Source: JBCCIM01 sp965263205 (GTDB lineage: Bacteria > Bacteroidota > Rhodothermia > Rhodothermales > JAHQVL01). Taken from it: a DNA stretch of 64,000 nucleotides. Under the pieces are notes generated by a model, which worked only from the letters and a program-made list of their open reading frames with translations, was not told where the DNA came from and ran no database searches. Of this stretch, positions 9,086-17,741 are shown piece after piece (position 1 is the first letter of the stretch; each line of letters starts with the position of its first letter). The stretch spans positions 62,001 to 126,000 of the forward strand of contig CBDHHF010000031.1 of the NCBI GenBank assembly GCA_965263205.1, written 5' to 3'. The translations under genes and the position numbers were made by a program.

Positions 9086-9559
9086 ATGAAAAATAACATT
9101 GCAAAATATACAGTTCTTGGTCTGTTTCTCCTGATGTTTGCACCTGCAGGTGCCAGTGCCCAGGTGGCAACAGTATCCCATCAGCCACTCATCAACCAGT
9201 ATGTCGAGAACGACGCGGTAACGGAGAAAAAGTCCTGGTGGAATTTGTTGGGCCGGCAGCTCAGCTACTCGATCGACAAGCCCTACAGCGAAGTCACGGT
9301 AGCTGAAATGCAGAACATCATCTTTTTTGCATCCAACTACAAAAACAAAGTGAAACTGAACGACGCCAACGCATCGTTGCTTGACGTTTTCAAAAACCAC
9401 GAAGACCCACAATTCCGCCTGATGGCCGTATCAGCTATCAACGCAATTGGACAGCGCAGCGCAATGGTTGAGCTTGCACGGGCGGTGGACAATGAAACGA
9501 CACCACTGGTCAAGCGCGTAGCCACGGCTGCTGTCAACAAATACTTCGCTATCCAGTAA
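9086..9559 (+). CDS. Exported HEAT-repeat-like protein
   Basis: A 157-residue secreted protein of unknown role. A signal peptide covers residues 1-26 (KYTVLGLFLLMFAPAGASAQ). The rest is helical, with HEAT-like units such as LLDVFKNHEDPQFRLMAVSAINAIG and a following copy ending VKRVATAAVNKYF. Such repeats normally form protein-binding solenoids. I chose the ATG at 9086 since it begins a clean signal peptide and is preceded by AGAGG; a reading from 8984 would put 34 unrelated residues in front. The gene stands alone, with an unusual repeat-rich leader and a terminator downstream. No partner is evident. Confidence 0.8.
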   Translation: MKNNIAKYTVLGLFLLMFAPAGASAQVATVSHQPLINQYVENDAVTEKKSWWNLLGRQLSYSIDKPYSEVTVAEMQNIIFFASNYKNKVKLNDANASLLDVFKNHEDPQFRLMAVSAINAIGQRSAMVELARAVDNETTPLVKRVATAAVNKYFAIQ

Positions 9560-9615
9560 CCTCACCAGCGTTTATCTGGTCGCTGAGGTTTTAGCGTAGT
9601 TACCTAGAGAGAACA

Positions 9616-9655
9616 CAACAGGGCATCCGGTCGCCTAGCCGGGTGCCTTGTTTTA
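9616..9655 (+). terminator. Rho-independent terminator after HEAT-like gene
   Basis: GGGCATCCGG (9621-9630) can pair, with a G-T and one bulge, with GCCGGGTGCC (9638-9647), followed by TTGTTTTATTT. A weaker hairpin using AACCTCA and TGAGGTT lies just before it, directly after the stop codon. Confidence 0.7.
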
Positions 9656-9723
9656 TTTCTTTCTTTTTTGAGCAGGATTTCTGAGCTTGCGGTGATCATC
9701 GACAATAAATCTCTCGCAAATCC

Positions 9724-10728
9724 ATGTTTTTGCCTCGCTATACGGTATGCCTGCTCGCACTTTGTTTTTTGATTGGATGTACATCTGATAACGCGTCCGA
9801 TGGTACTGCAGAGGGTAGTGCCGGCCAGTCAGATGCAATGCAGATTGCCGTTATCCCGAAGGGTACCTCGCACCAATTTTGGAAGAGCATTCATGCCGGC
9901 GCCAACAAAGCCGGCGAAGAACAGGGGGCAGAAATCATCTGGCAGGGACCGCAGAAAGAAGACGACCGGCAATTGCAAATTCAGGTGGTCCAGAATTTCA
10001 TCAGCCGCGGCATCGACGCTATTGTACTTGCGCCACTGGATGCAAGAAGCCTTGCAAAACCTGTAGAGGCAGCGGTAAAGCGCGGGATCCCCGTGATTAT
10101 TATTGATTCGGGCCTTGCGTCTGAGGCCCACACCAGTTTTGTTGCTACCGACAATTACCAGGGCGGTGTACTTGCTGCGGATCGGTTGAACGAAATCATG
10201 GGTGGGGAAGGCAATATCCTCATGATGCGGTACCAGGAGGGTTCAGCGAGTACAACCAATCGCGAAGCTGGATTTGTCGATCGTATCAAAGAAATTGCGC
10301 CAAACCTGAATATGTTGTCCGACAACCAGTATGCCGGCGCAACGATCGAAAAAGCATTGCAGACAGCGCAAAACCTGTTGAATCGGTACCCGGAAGTTGA
10401 TGGCATTTTTTGCCCCAACGAATCTTCGTTGCAGGGCATGTTACGCGCCCTACAAACCTCGGGACGCGCCGGTGAGGTCAAGCTGGTAGGGTTTGATGCC
10501 AATGAGACACTTATTCAGGGCATGCGTGAGGGGCACATTGACGGACTCGCCGTACAGGATCCGTTTACGATGGCGTATACAGGCGTGAATACCGCTGTGG
10601 CTGTTGTCAAAGGAGAAGAAGTTGAGCCACGCATCAATACCCGGGTGATGATGATCACACCAGAAAACATGGATGCACCGGAAGCACAGGACCTACTCAA
10701 ACCGGACCTGGCGAAATGGTTAGATTAA
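9724..10728 (+). CDS. Periplasmic sugar-binding lipoprotein (RbsB-like)
   Basis: A 334-residue lipoprotein of the ribose-type periplasmic binding family. The lipobox LIGC puts the lipidated cysteine at residue 19. The fold shows through IAVIPKGTSHQFWKSIHAGANKA (lobe 1 start), IVLAPLDARSLAKPVEAA, VIIIDSG and the hinge-linked FVATDNYQGG, then VDGIFCPNESSLQGML and VKLVGFDANETLIQGM in lobe 2. Such proteins deliver sugars to ABC importers or to sensor kinases. No permease or ATPase gene is adjacent, so it is an orphan here; its partner may be elsewhere or it may feed a sensor. It ends 10 bp from the convergent DsbD-N gene, with the 12-bp palindrome TCGATTAATCGA at 10735-10746 spanning the gap. Confidence 0.9.
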   Translation: MFLPRYTVCLLALCFLIGCTSDNASDGTAEGSAGQSDAMQIAVIPKGTSHQFWKSIHAGANKAGEEQGAEIIWQGPQKEDDRQLQIQVVQNFISRGIDAIVLAPLDARSLAKPVEAAVKRGIPVIIIDSGLASEAHTSFVATDNYQGGVLAADRLNEIMGGEGNILMMRYQEGSASTTNREAGFVDRIKEIAPNLNMLSDNQYAGATIEKALQTAQNLLNRYPEVDGIFCPNESSLQGMLRALQTSGRAGEVKLVGFDANETLIQGMREGHIDGLAVQDPFTMAYTGVNTAVAVVKGEEVEPRINTRVMMITPENMDAPEAQDLLKPDLAKWLD

Positions 10729-10738
10729 GGCGGCTCGA

Positions 10739-11278
10739 TTAATCGACGAGTCGGACCGGGTGCTGTACAGCAATTGTCTTCGGTGCAAAACACATCCGGT
10801 CGTCGCAGACCTGGTAGCGGAAGCTACCCGTTAGGGTATGATCGCCCGCTGCTGCGTTTTCCGATGGACTGACGGGGATGCCAATCTGGAAGGTCCCATC
10901 ATACACGGACAACGTATCCGTGCTGCCGGTCAAAACGTACGTATGACCAGGGGGATAGACCGGTGCCTGGTAGGTGAAGTGTGGTGAACTGTCCGGTGTG
11001 AGGGTTGCGGGAATGAGGTAGCCGCGGGGTACCGGGTTGGCCTGGACGTGGAAGCCTGGTCCAACGGAGAACGTAAATGACAGCGTGTCCGTAACGCCTG
11101 AGCGGAACGTCTTAGCATCAGCCGGCTGTTGGACCAGCCGAATAACGTTTGATTGTGGTGCCACTTGCGGTACTGGAGCTGTTGCCATGGGACCCGCTGA
11201 GCGCGTTTCCGGTGGCGCCTCACACCCGAGAAGGAGCCCAATAATACATAAAGTCCAGAACGGCGCTACGTTTTTCAT
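10739..11278 (-). CDS. Lipoprotein with DsbD N-terminal (PF11412-like) domain
   Basis: A 179-residue lipoprotein, lipidated at Cys19 in GLLLGC. The mature part resembles the N-terminal periplasmic domain of the thiol-disulfide reductase DsbD: it has an FSVGPGFHVQANPV start and ends in the redox signature RYQVCDDRMC, with cysteines at about 158 and 163, followed by FAPKTIAV. In DsbD this domain passes electrons to DsbC, DsbE/CcmG and similar proteins. Here it stands without the membrane domain, directly downstream (50 bp) of a TlpA-like thioredoxin on the same strand, so the two probably form a periplasmic thiol relay. ATG 11278 begins the lipoprotein signal; an in-frame ATG at 11308 is possible. 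Confidence 0.85.
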   Translation of the reverse strand: MKNVAPFWTLCIIGLLLGCEAPPETRSAGPMATAPVPQVAPQSNVIRLVQQPADAKTFRSGVTDTLSFTFSVGPGFHVQANPVPRGYLIPATLTPDSSPHFTYQAPVYPPGHTYVLTGSTDTLSVYDGTFQIGIPVSPSENAAAGDHTLTGSFRYQVCDDRMCFAPKTIAVQHPVRLVD

Positions 11279-11327
11279 GATCAAATTAAACAGTTCCTCA
11301 GGAGACATTTCCTGATTGCGTATATCC

Positions 11328-11882
11328 CTATGACTCCGCGAGGATCCTGTCCAGTGTTGCGCGCAGGGCAACCAGGCGGGCGTCAAAATTATTTGTGTCC
11401 AGCAGCGACATAAACCGCACGGTACCCGTTCGGTCGATAACCAGGTTTGAAGCAATCATTACTTCGTGCCGAGGCAAATCGGGTTGTGCGTCAATGGGTG
11501 CATAACGCGCTGCTACAGTACCATCTCGGTCCATTAACATGGGAAAGCTGAAGCCGGCTTCTTTTTTCCATTTGGTAGCAATTTCATCATTTTCGCCAAC
11601 ATTAACGACGAGTGTTGTTACACCACGTTCTTGATACAGCTCGTGCAATGCCTGTAAGTGTGGATCTTCAGCGCGGCAAAACGGACACCAGCTTGTTCCA
11701 AAGTGAACGACAACGACCTCACCTTTCAGTTTTTCCAGCGAAATTTCCAGGCTGTCAAGACTGGTCAATGTGAATGCGGGGGCGTCGAAGTTGGTGACGC
11801 TGTTGTCTTTAGGGGCACAGCCACACAGAAATAGACTGGTTATGAGCAGGCTGGCAACGAGAACGAGGATACGGGTACGCAT
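11328..11882 (-). CDS. TlpA-like thioredoxin-fold lipoprotein
   Basis: A 184-residue thioredoxin-fold protein with a lipoprotein signal (SLFLCGC, lipidated Cys22 likely). The active site is WCPFC at residues 65-69, following VVVVHFGTS, and the cis-proline region and C-terminal VIDRTGTVRF strand are typical of the AhpC/TSA-Redoxin (TlpA, ResA) group. These proteins reduce periplasmic disulfides, often for cytochrome c maturation. It precedes an orphan DsbD-N domain lipoprotein in the same orientation, a likely electron partner. The gene upstream on the same strand (the glycoside hydrolase) is separated by a strong terminator, so this is probably its own transcription unit. Confidence 0.92.
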   Translation of the reverse strand: MRTRILVLVASLLITSLFLCGCAPKDNSVTNFDAPAFTLTSLDSLEISLEKLKGEVVVVHFGTSWCPFCRAEDPHLQALHELYQERGVTTLVVNVGENDEIATKWKKEAGFSFPMLMDRDGTVAARYAPIDAQPDLPRHEVMIASNLVIDRTGTVRFMSLLDTNNFDARLVALRATLDRILAES

Positions 11883-11914
11883 GGCAGGTTGATGTTTGAG
11901 AAATGGATCTATCG

Positions 11915-11949
11915 AAAAAGGCCGGCAGCCTGTTGGGGTTGCCGGCCTT
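11915..11949 (-). terminator. Terminator after glycoside hydrolase gene
   Basis: On the minus strand AAGGCCGGCA pairs perfectly with TGCCGGCCTT around an 11-base loop, then TTT follows (arms at 11918-11927 and 11939-11948 on the plus strand). It separates the glycoside hydrolase gene (12005-13879) from the redox pair. Confidence 0.85.
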
Positions 11950-12004
11950 AGTTCTCAAGACGCAGTTTTATCTCAATTCACCAAACGGTGCGTGTAAATT
12001 TCTA

Positions 12005-13879
12005 CTACGATGCTTTGCGTACCAATACTGCCCAGTCCATGTTGCCATCTGCAGGTGCGCTACCCAGGCTTGCCTGGCCGCCACCTGAGACACTGGTTAC
12101 CGAACCTTCCTGAAAGTCGCCGCCTTCGCGCGGGTTGTACCACTGCACGGTGTAGTTGCCGGCTGCGAGATCCAGTGAGGCGCTACCGCCTTCAGGGAGG
12201 TACACGAGGTACACTTCGCCCGGATTGGCCATGACGTGGGCTTTACTGCCCGAAGCGAGTCCATCATCTGGATCCATGGTCCAGAAGGGGATGTGGTTTT
12301 GGAAGAGGTGCAATGCGTGCCGGGCATCGTCCCATACCGTTTGGCGCTGTCGCCAGTCTTCAGAGTTCAGGTCGGTGTGGGGAAACTCGTAGCCGAAGTA
12401 GTATTCCACGCCGGCGCCACCTGCCATCAGGTTGCCCCATAACGTGAGTTTGCGGATGTCATCCCGGTTGCTGCCTGGTCCATCAGGTTTTACACCTACC
12501 GTGTGCCGGCCCTGCTCGTCGTTCGAAACAACCCAGATCTTTGAGGTTTCGCCGGAGGCTTTGACCCATTTCAGGGTTGCGTTGTGCACGTTATCAAACA
12601 TTGTCTGGACAGACAAGCCATCCAGGTTAGAGGCATCGCCGAGCAGTGGACGGTAGACCTCTTCGTGTTGCTCTGGATATGTATGAATAACGACCGGGTG
12701 ATCGTATGGATCAAGGGCGTGGAAGTAGTCGATGTATTCTTTTATCCGCTCCAGCGTTGGATCTTCGCGTTCTTCCCAAATATCATTTTCTTCCCCCAGA
12801 TTCCAGTTCGAAGCGTGATGGTGCCCAAAACGAGCAATGAGTTCGCGGTAGTAGAGTTTTCTTTCGGGACCAAGATCGCCATTGTTGAGCAGCAAATCGT
12901 TTTCGGTTTCCTGCGTTTTGAAGTGCAGAAACATACCGAGCGAGTCGCCATGCGAAAGGACAACTTCCCACTGGTCGAGTTTGGACACGTCGTAGCGGTC
13001 GTGGACATCTGGTGAGATCCAGGGCCACACGTCCTGGCCGTCGCCTATCACGTTCATCGTAAGAAAAGAGAACACATTGGGGCCCTGTGCTGCGAGGTAA
13101 TTCAGTGCACCGATCAGGGCTTTGCCTTTTCCATCTTTCCAGGTCGGATCACCTTCATTCCAATCGGCCAGGTGTGGCTCGTATTTGTGAAGCGGTGCCG
13201 TTGGGGCTTCGCCTTCACGTGCCTGCCCCTGGGCGAGTTGGGAGTATGTATCGTCAAAGTCCACATAGCCAAACAGGTTTTCAGGGCTGTCGGCGCCGGC
13301 TTTTACGAAGTAGGTGCCGTCGTCAAAGCGGAGGTAGCGTTCACCCACATAGCGCAGCATACCTTTGCCGCGGTGGTCGCGCCCTGTTTTATCGGTATCT
13401 GCGATATCGAAATCACCCGATGCACCGTCAAAGCCCGTTGCGGCACCGGCGTCTTCATCGAGGCTTATGGCTACGTCGCTGCCCGAGCGGAAGGAGGCGC
13501 TATACTGCCAGGTACCTGTTTCATGGGGCGTGAAGTGCACCCGCCATTTGTTGCCGGATATGGCACCTGTTTCACCAGCATTCCCATCAGCCGCAAAAAA
13601 GCCAGGTACCACGATGGATGCGCCCGAGCCGGCGTGGGTGAAGGTTACCGAAAGCCGGTAGTCGCGAAACGGATTAGGGGAGCCGGATTCGGACGCTTCC
13701 GGGCCGTCAAACGTTAGCGTGATGGGGTGCCATTTTTTTAGCTCGCCCGAAAGATCAGTTTCACCCGACAGGTTGCCGTTGCTTGCAGCGTTGCAAGCGA
13801 CAAGGGTCACAGCAAGGAAAAGCAGGGCGATATACTGAGCAGGTCTTAAGGTGATGCGGCGATGGGTTGCGTGCAGCAT
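12005..13879 (-). CDS. DUF5060-type glycoside hydrolase lipoprotein
   Basis: A 624-residue lipoprotein lipidated at Cys29 (TLVAC). Residues about 45-125 match the DUF5060 beta-sandwich (KWHPITLTFDGPE, ITYPN-like FRDYRLSVTFTH, WRVHFTPHETGTWQY). Residues about 170-520 form a TIM-barrel of the apiosidase/DUF4038 type, with the probable acid/base glutamate in NWNLGEEND and a second acidic position near VVSNDEQG. The last 90 residues look like the putative collagen-binding domain PF12904 (GEVYLVYLPEGGSASLDLAAG, WYNPREGG). Such enzymes cut plant, algal or bacterial polysaccharides at the cell surface. ATG 13879 is favoured because it gives a regular lipoprotein signal. It lies upstream of no transporter, so the substrate is open. 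Confidence 0.88.
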   Translation of the reverse strand: MLHATHRRITLRPAQYIALLFLAVTLVACNAASNGNLSGETDLSGELKKWHPITLTFDGPEASESGSPNPFRDYRLSVTFTHAGSGASIVVPGFFAADGNAGETGAISGNKWRVHFTPHETGTWQYSASFRSGSDVAISLDEDAGAATGFDGASGDFDIADTDKTGRDHRGKGMLRYVGERYLRFDDGTYFVKAGADSPENLFGYVDFDDTYSQLAQGQAREGEAPTAPLHKYEPHLADWNEGDPTWKDGKGKALIGALNYLAAQGPNVFSFLTMNVIGDGQDVWPWISPDVHDRYDVSKLDQWEVVLSHGDSLGMFLHFKTQETENDLLLNNGDLGPERKLYYRELIARFGHHHASNWNLGEENDIWEEREDPTLERIKEYIDYFHALDPYDHPVVIHTYPEQHEEVYRPLLGDASNLDGLSVQTMFDNVHNATLKWVKASGETSKIWVVSNDEQGRHTVGVKPDGPGSNRDDIRKLTLWGNLMAGGAGVEYYFGYEFPHTDLNSEDWRQRQTVWDDARHALHLFQNHIPFWTMDPDDGLASGSKAHVMANPGEVYLVYLPEGGSASLDLAAGNYTVQWYNPREGGDFQEGSVTSVSGGGQASLGSAPADGNMDWAVLVRKAS

Positions 13880-14000
13880 GGTTTTTAATAATGGTAATTG
13901 GGGAGGTAAGTGGAGACGTTGCCGTCCGATGTTCGTCACAGGTGCAACTGCGCACCTGGAAGGTGGGCTTTGTTGTGACCCATTACCGGGTTATAGCCGG

Positions 14001-14912
14001 CTATTGGACATGGTAAGCAATCAATTGCCCTTCTTGCATAACCGGTACGTAGAGCATGTTTTCGTCGGCGATGTAGTCGACATCGGCGCTGCCTTGTCCG
14101 AGCTGCTGTAACACCGTTGACCCACTACCTTCGATGAAATACATGAGCCGGCCACTCGACCAGTCGGTGGTAAACACACCGCCCTTTTCATCAGGCTCAA
14201 CAGCATCCAGCGCGCCATCCGGTGCGCTGCCATCAAGTGTACGGATAGACTGATCAGCAAATGAAATAGCCTGGAAATAGCGCGACATACCCGGGTTTTC
14301 AGCGGTACTGTCACCAGCGACAACAACCAGTTCATCGCCAATCACGTGAGCGCCGTTGGGCATTTGAATCTGACCGTCTTCCAACCAAACCGACAGTGCG
14401 CCATCTGTATAACGATAGATTTTGCTGAATCGAGAGTCGGTCACAAATACAGACCCATCGGGATGTACGGTTACATCATTGAGGAATGCATCGCCGGTAA
14501 CTTCATAGCGGCCGACAATGGCACCGGCATCGAGGTCAATTTCTACGAGTGCGTTGATGTCTGATGCCCAAAGCCGGTTACCGGCCAATGCAATACCTTT
14601 GGGTGCATTGAGTCCAGTAATCCAGTTTTGATCCATCATCTGGCCGTCTGGCGATACTTTGGCTATGTAGCCATTGCCATCCATGGCATCGGCGGCACCC
14701 ACCAGGTTGGTGACATAGATGGCGGCCCGGCCGGCGTCATAAATGGCCGACTCGGGGCGATCCAGACCCGTATCAACGCGCCATGCTTCTTCGAGGGCGG
14801 GAGCGGTAAGTTCTGGCGTAGCTTCTGATGTAGCAGGTTGTTCGGGGGTTGCACATCCAGTAAGCAGTAAAAAGCTGATGGCAAAGAGTGCTACGTATGT
14901 AGTGGGTTGCAT
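14001..14912 (-). CDS. SMP-30/gluconolactonase-like beta-propeller lipoprotein
   Basis: A 303-residue lipoprotein lipidated at Cys20 (LLLTGC). The mature chain is a beta-propeller of the SMP-30/NHL kind, shown by recurrent blades: GLDRPESAIYD, GLNAPKGIALAGNRLWASDINALVEID, NDVTVHPDGSVFVTDSRFSKIYRY and EPDEKGGVFTTDWSSGRLMYF. The PES and ND motifs resemble the metal-binding positions of gluconolactonase or regucalcin, but enzymatic activity is not established. It is 121 bp upstream of the glycoside hydrolase gene on the same strand, so the two may be transcribed together and act on sugars at the cell surface; that is inference. Confidence 0.85.
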   Translation of the reverse strand: MQPTTYVALFAISFLLLTGCATPEQPATSEATPELTAPALEEAWRVDTGLDRPESAIYDAGRAAIYVTNLVGAADAMDGNGYIAKVSPDGQMMDQNWITGLNAPKGIALAGNRLWASDINALVEIDLDAGAIVGRYEVTGDAFLNDVTVHPDGSVFVTDSRFSKIYRYTDGALSVWLEDGQIQMPNGAHVIGDELVVVAGDSTAENPGMSRYFQAISFADQSIRTLDGSAPDGALDAVEPDEKGGVFTTDWSSGRLMYFIEGSGSTVLQQLGQGSADVDYIADENMLYVPVMQEGQLIAYHVQ

Positions 14913-15086
14913 GGACTGAGTTTGTTTAATGGTGGCTAGTTACACAAACTTAGTCAAAAGTAGCGATACCTGCGCAGTTTCGCGTGCCGGCGCCTGTTAA
15001 GAATTAGAATTTCATTAAATAATGCAAGGCTAAGCCGATACTGCGGGAAAGGGTCATGCATCTTGTCTCACATCTCTCGCAATCAC

Positions 15087-15353
15087 ATGAAGTCCAGCAT
15101 TTTCTACGGCTTATTTCTGTTCAGCCTGTTTCTGATCATCAGTACCCTGCAATTGGGGAAATCGCGCATGACATACAACAGCGTGCAGCAACAGATCAGA
15201 GACAAGCAGCCTGCCCAGGAGATGCGCCGTGGCGAAGTTTCTATCGTGGCGCAACTACAGCGCCCCATGTTAATGCCTGAAGCACTGCATACCCCCCAAT
15301 CGCCCATAAAATCCGATTCCATCGATGTTTTACTACCTGTTACAGGTAAATAG
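15087..15353 (+). CDS. Small single-pass membrane protein (hypothetical)
   Basis: An 88-residue ORF with one membrane helix at about residues 5-22 (FYGLFLFSLFLIISTLQ), then a polar tail rich in Gln, Pro and Met. No family is recognised. It is placed between the divergent propeller lipoprotein and the TetR gene. The start is uncertain: an upstream ATG at 15063 would add eight residues, and no strong ribosome-binding site is visible for either. The helix near the N terminus gives modest support for a real gene. Confidence 0.45.
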   Translation: MKSSIFYGLFLFSLFLIISTLQLGKSRMTYNSVQQQIRDKQPAQEMRRGEVSIVAQLQRPMLMPEALHTPQSPIKSDSIDVLLPVTGK

Positions 15354-15436
15354 TTAACATCCATTTAACAAACGCTTGGTAACTTGTCCATACATATGTC
15401 GTTGTACTGACCAAATGGTTGAATCAAATGGTTTGA
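15354..15436 (+). promoter_or_regulatory. Promoter and candidate TetR operators
   Basis: Upstream of the tetR-efflux operon. TTAACA occurs at 15354-15359 and 15365-15370, an exact 11-bp spacing like the arrays before 31834, 35052 and 43153, but a third unit is only weak. Nearer the gene, TGACCAAATGGTTGA (15408-15422) is an imperfect inverted repeat and TCAAATGGTTTGA (15424-15436) has perfect five-base arms; the word CAAATGGTT is repeated 13 bp apart. These are plausible binding sites for the TetR protein encoded just downstream. Confidence 0.4.
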
Positions 15437-15454
15437 CGATCTGGTTTGTCCCGC

Positions 15455-16135
15455 ATGCCTGAACAAAAAAAGCAACAGCAAAAAGAACAACAGGAAACGG
15501 AAGAGCGAATTTTCAAAGCTGCATTACAAGTTTTTGCAGCGAAAGGAAAGGGTGGTGCTCGCATGCAAGAAATTGCTGACGTGGCAGGCATCAACAAATC
15601 CATGCTTCATTACTATTTCAGAAGCAAGGAAAAACTCTACGAAGCCGTCTTTGGATACGTACTCAAGCGCTTCGAGACGCTTCAATCCACTTTAGAACAC
15701 GCAACATCCTTCAAAGACACACTGCGTGCCTTTATTAATGGATTTATTGATGCGCACCATCAAAACCCGGCAATCATTCGGTTGATGGCAAATGAGAATC
15801 TGGCGGGTGGTGCAACCATGGGGAAAATCATCTCTCGTGAAGAGCACGATGCTTCGCCGCCATCCATTTTGATTCGAGAAACCATCAAGGCGATTGATCG
15901 CGGCGAAATTCGTCCTGTTGATCCCCATCACATGCTGCTGACCATCCTGTCGAGTTGCGTGTTTTTTATGATCTGGATGCCAACCATCAAGATAAAAGTG
16001 CCCGGTGCCCACGAGAACTGGGATGCCTTTGTGGAGGCACGAAAGAAACACGTATTTGAGATGATTTACTACGGCATCTCTAATAACGAAGATGTACTTG
16101 GTCAACAGGCAAACCCCATCAAAACCCCTGTTTGA
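15455..16135 (+). CDS. TetR/AcrR family transcriptional regulator
   Basis: A 226-residue DNA-binding repressor. The N-terminal helix-turn-helix is canonical: ERIFKAALQVFAAKG, then MQEIADVAGINKSMLHYYFRSKEKLYEAVF at about residues 35-65. The C-terminal half is the variable ligand and dimer domain. It is the first gene of an operon with a TolC-like protein, an adaptor and an RND pump, and its stop codon overlaps the next start by one base. That layout strongly suggests local autoregulation of drug or metabolite efflux. ATG 15455 is chosen over an in-frame TTG at 15446. Candidate operators lie directly upstream at 15408-15436. Confidence 0.95.
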   Translation: MPEQKKQQQKEQQETEERIFKAALQVFAAKGKGGARMQEIADVAGINKSMLHYYFRSKEKLYEAVFGYVLKRFETLQSTLEHATSFKDTLRAFINGFIDAHHQNPAIIRLMANENLAGGATMGKIISREEHDASPPSILIRETIKAIDRGEIRPVDPHHMLLTILSSCVFFMIWMPTIKIKVPGAHENWDAFVEARKKHVFEMIYYGISNNEDVLGQQANPIKTPV

Positions 16136-17691
16136 TGCATATGAAAGTGAAAATAAACCCCTTCAGCCGGCTCACATACCTGCTCGTTGTATTCGGCTTG
16201 TTGGGGATCAATGCGTGCAGTTTTGCACCTAACATCCAGGCGCCGGAGACGGTAACGGCACTGCCTGAGGCGTTTGTTCATGCAGATGAGACCTCAGCCA
16301 ACGACACGTATGCGCCGGCCAACTGGTGGACGTCTTTTGAAGACCCCGTACTGAACCGCGTGATCGACTCAACGCTACACGCAAACCTGGATCTGGTAGA
16401 AGCAGTCGCCCGTGTTGCTGAGGTTCGTGCGCAGTACCGGATTGAGCGTTCGGCGCTTTTTCCAAGCCTGCAAGCGAGCGCCAGTGGCTCGTTTAACGAT
16501 CAGCCGTCGAATTCAGGTTTTGGTGCCCAGTTTGCGGCGCTAGGCGGAAGTGAAGGTGAGGGCGGAGAAGACGTGCCGCAGCAACCCGCCGGCCCGGATC
16601 GTATCTCGTTTGAGAATTACTCAGCTGATGCAACCCTGTCGTATGAACTCGATTTTTGGGGGCGTATCCGAAACGCAAGCCGGGCCGCACTGAGCGAGTA
16701 CTTTGCCTCTGAGGCTGACTTGCAAGCCGCTTACCTGGCGGTAGTCAACCAGGCCGTGCTGACTTATTTTGATGTGGTCGATTTACGACGCCGTATTGCA
16801 TTTAGCGTCGAGACGATCGATATCCTCACTGAGCGCGTTTCGCGCACGCGGGAACGATACGATCGCGGCCTCGTCACCTCGTTCGAGTTGTATGCCACAC
16901 TCCAGGATTATCGAAATACCCAGGCCAACCTGCCTGTTTTGGAGCGTCAACTGGTTGATGCAGAAGGCCGACTGGCCCTTGTGATGGGCAAGTACGCCGG
17001 CCACATTGATGCAGTGCTTGGCGATACGCTGACGCCTCGATTGGATACAGCACCCATTCCAACGGGTGTGCCGGCGTCGTTGCTTGCGCAGCGCCCGGAT
17101 GTCCGCGCCGCAGCACAACGGCTCGAAGCTGCCCGTTATCGGATTGGCGCGCGTAAAGCAGAACTTTACCCGACTATCGCGCCATCGGGCACCATCGGTC
17201 TGCAGAGCAACAATCTGGACAACCTGTTTGATCTCAACCAGTGGTATGTCAGCCTCGTGGGCAATATCACGGCGCCGCTGTTTCAGGGGGGACGGTTGCG
17301 GGCAAATGTGGATGCAGCTGAAGCGCAGTACATCCAGCTTGCGGCTGGATACACCCGGGCGGTACTTACGGCGTTTCAGGAAGCAGAAAGCGCGCTTGCC
17401 GGCATGGAAGAAGAACGGCAGCGGTTTGCTTTTCTCAGTGGCCAGCGTGAAGAGGCGCAGGCTGCAGTCGACTTGCAGGCCAGCCGCTTTGACAGTGGCG
17501 TCGGCGAGTACCTCGATTATTTGGATGCATTACGCACCTATTACAATGTAGAAACGAACCTCTCGGCAGCAGCGCGCGATCTTGCATTGGCAAGGCTCGG
17601 CGTACACCGTGCGCTGGGTGGTGAATGGATTGAAGCTGAAGTGGACCCCGTCCTGCAAATGGTAGATGCCCCGCTCGATGGCATCGAATAA
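16135..17691 (+). CDS. RND efflux outer-membrane lipoprotein (OprM/NodT-like)
   Basis: A 518-residue outer-membrane channel of the TolC/OprM family, with a lipidated cysteine near residue 28 (GINAC). It contains the two OEP repeats: the first begins WWTSFEDPVLNRVIDSTLHANLDL with long helices, and the second includes LLAQRPDVRAAAQRLEAARYRIGARKAELYPTI, a signature of the family. A Gly/Glu-rich insert (GGSEGEGGEDVPQQPAG) sits in the first extracellular beta-barrel region. The channel joins the adaptor and RND pump encoded next to expel compounds across both membranes. The start (ATG overlapping the tetR stop by one base) suggests coupling; an ATG two codons later is an alternative. Confidence 0.94.
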   Translation: MHMKVKINPFSRLTYLLVVFGLLGINACSFAPNIQAPETVTALPEAFVHADETSANDTYAPANWWTSFEDPVLNRVIDSTLHANLDLVEAVARVAEVRAQYRIERSALFPSLQASASGSFNDQPSNSGFGAQFAALGGSEGEGGEDVPQQPAGPDRISFENYSADATLSYELDFWGRIRNASRAALSEYFASEADLQAAYLAVVNQAVLTYFDVVDLRRRIAFSVETIDILTERVSRTRERYDRGLVTSFELYATLQDYRNTQANLPVLERQLVDAEGRLALVMGKYAGHIDAVLGDTLTPRLDTAPIPTGVPASLLAQRPDVRAAAQRLEAARYRIGARKAELYPTIAPSGTIGLQSNNLDNLFDLNQWYVSLVGNITAPLFQGGRLRANVDAAEAQYIQLAAGYTRAVLTAFQEAESALAGMEEERQRFAFLSGQREEAQAAVDLQASRFDSGVGEYLDYLDALRTYYNVETNLSAAARDLALARLGVHRALGGEWIEAEVDPVLQMVDAPLDGIE

Positions 17692-17741
17692 CAACTTGCA
17701 GTTCCTACCAACAGATTAAGACGCTTAAACATAAAACTCCC

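Noticed and set aside
13172..13717. 181-codon plus-strand frame opposite the glycoside hydrolase
   Set aside because: Shadow of a well-supported DUF5060-type gene; no ribosome-binding site or family match.
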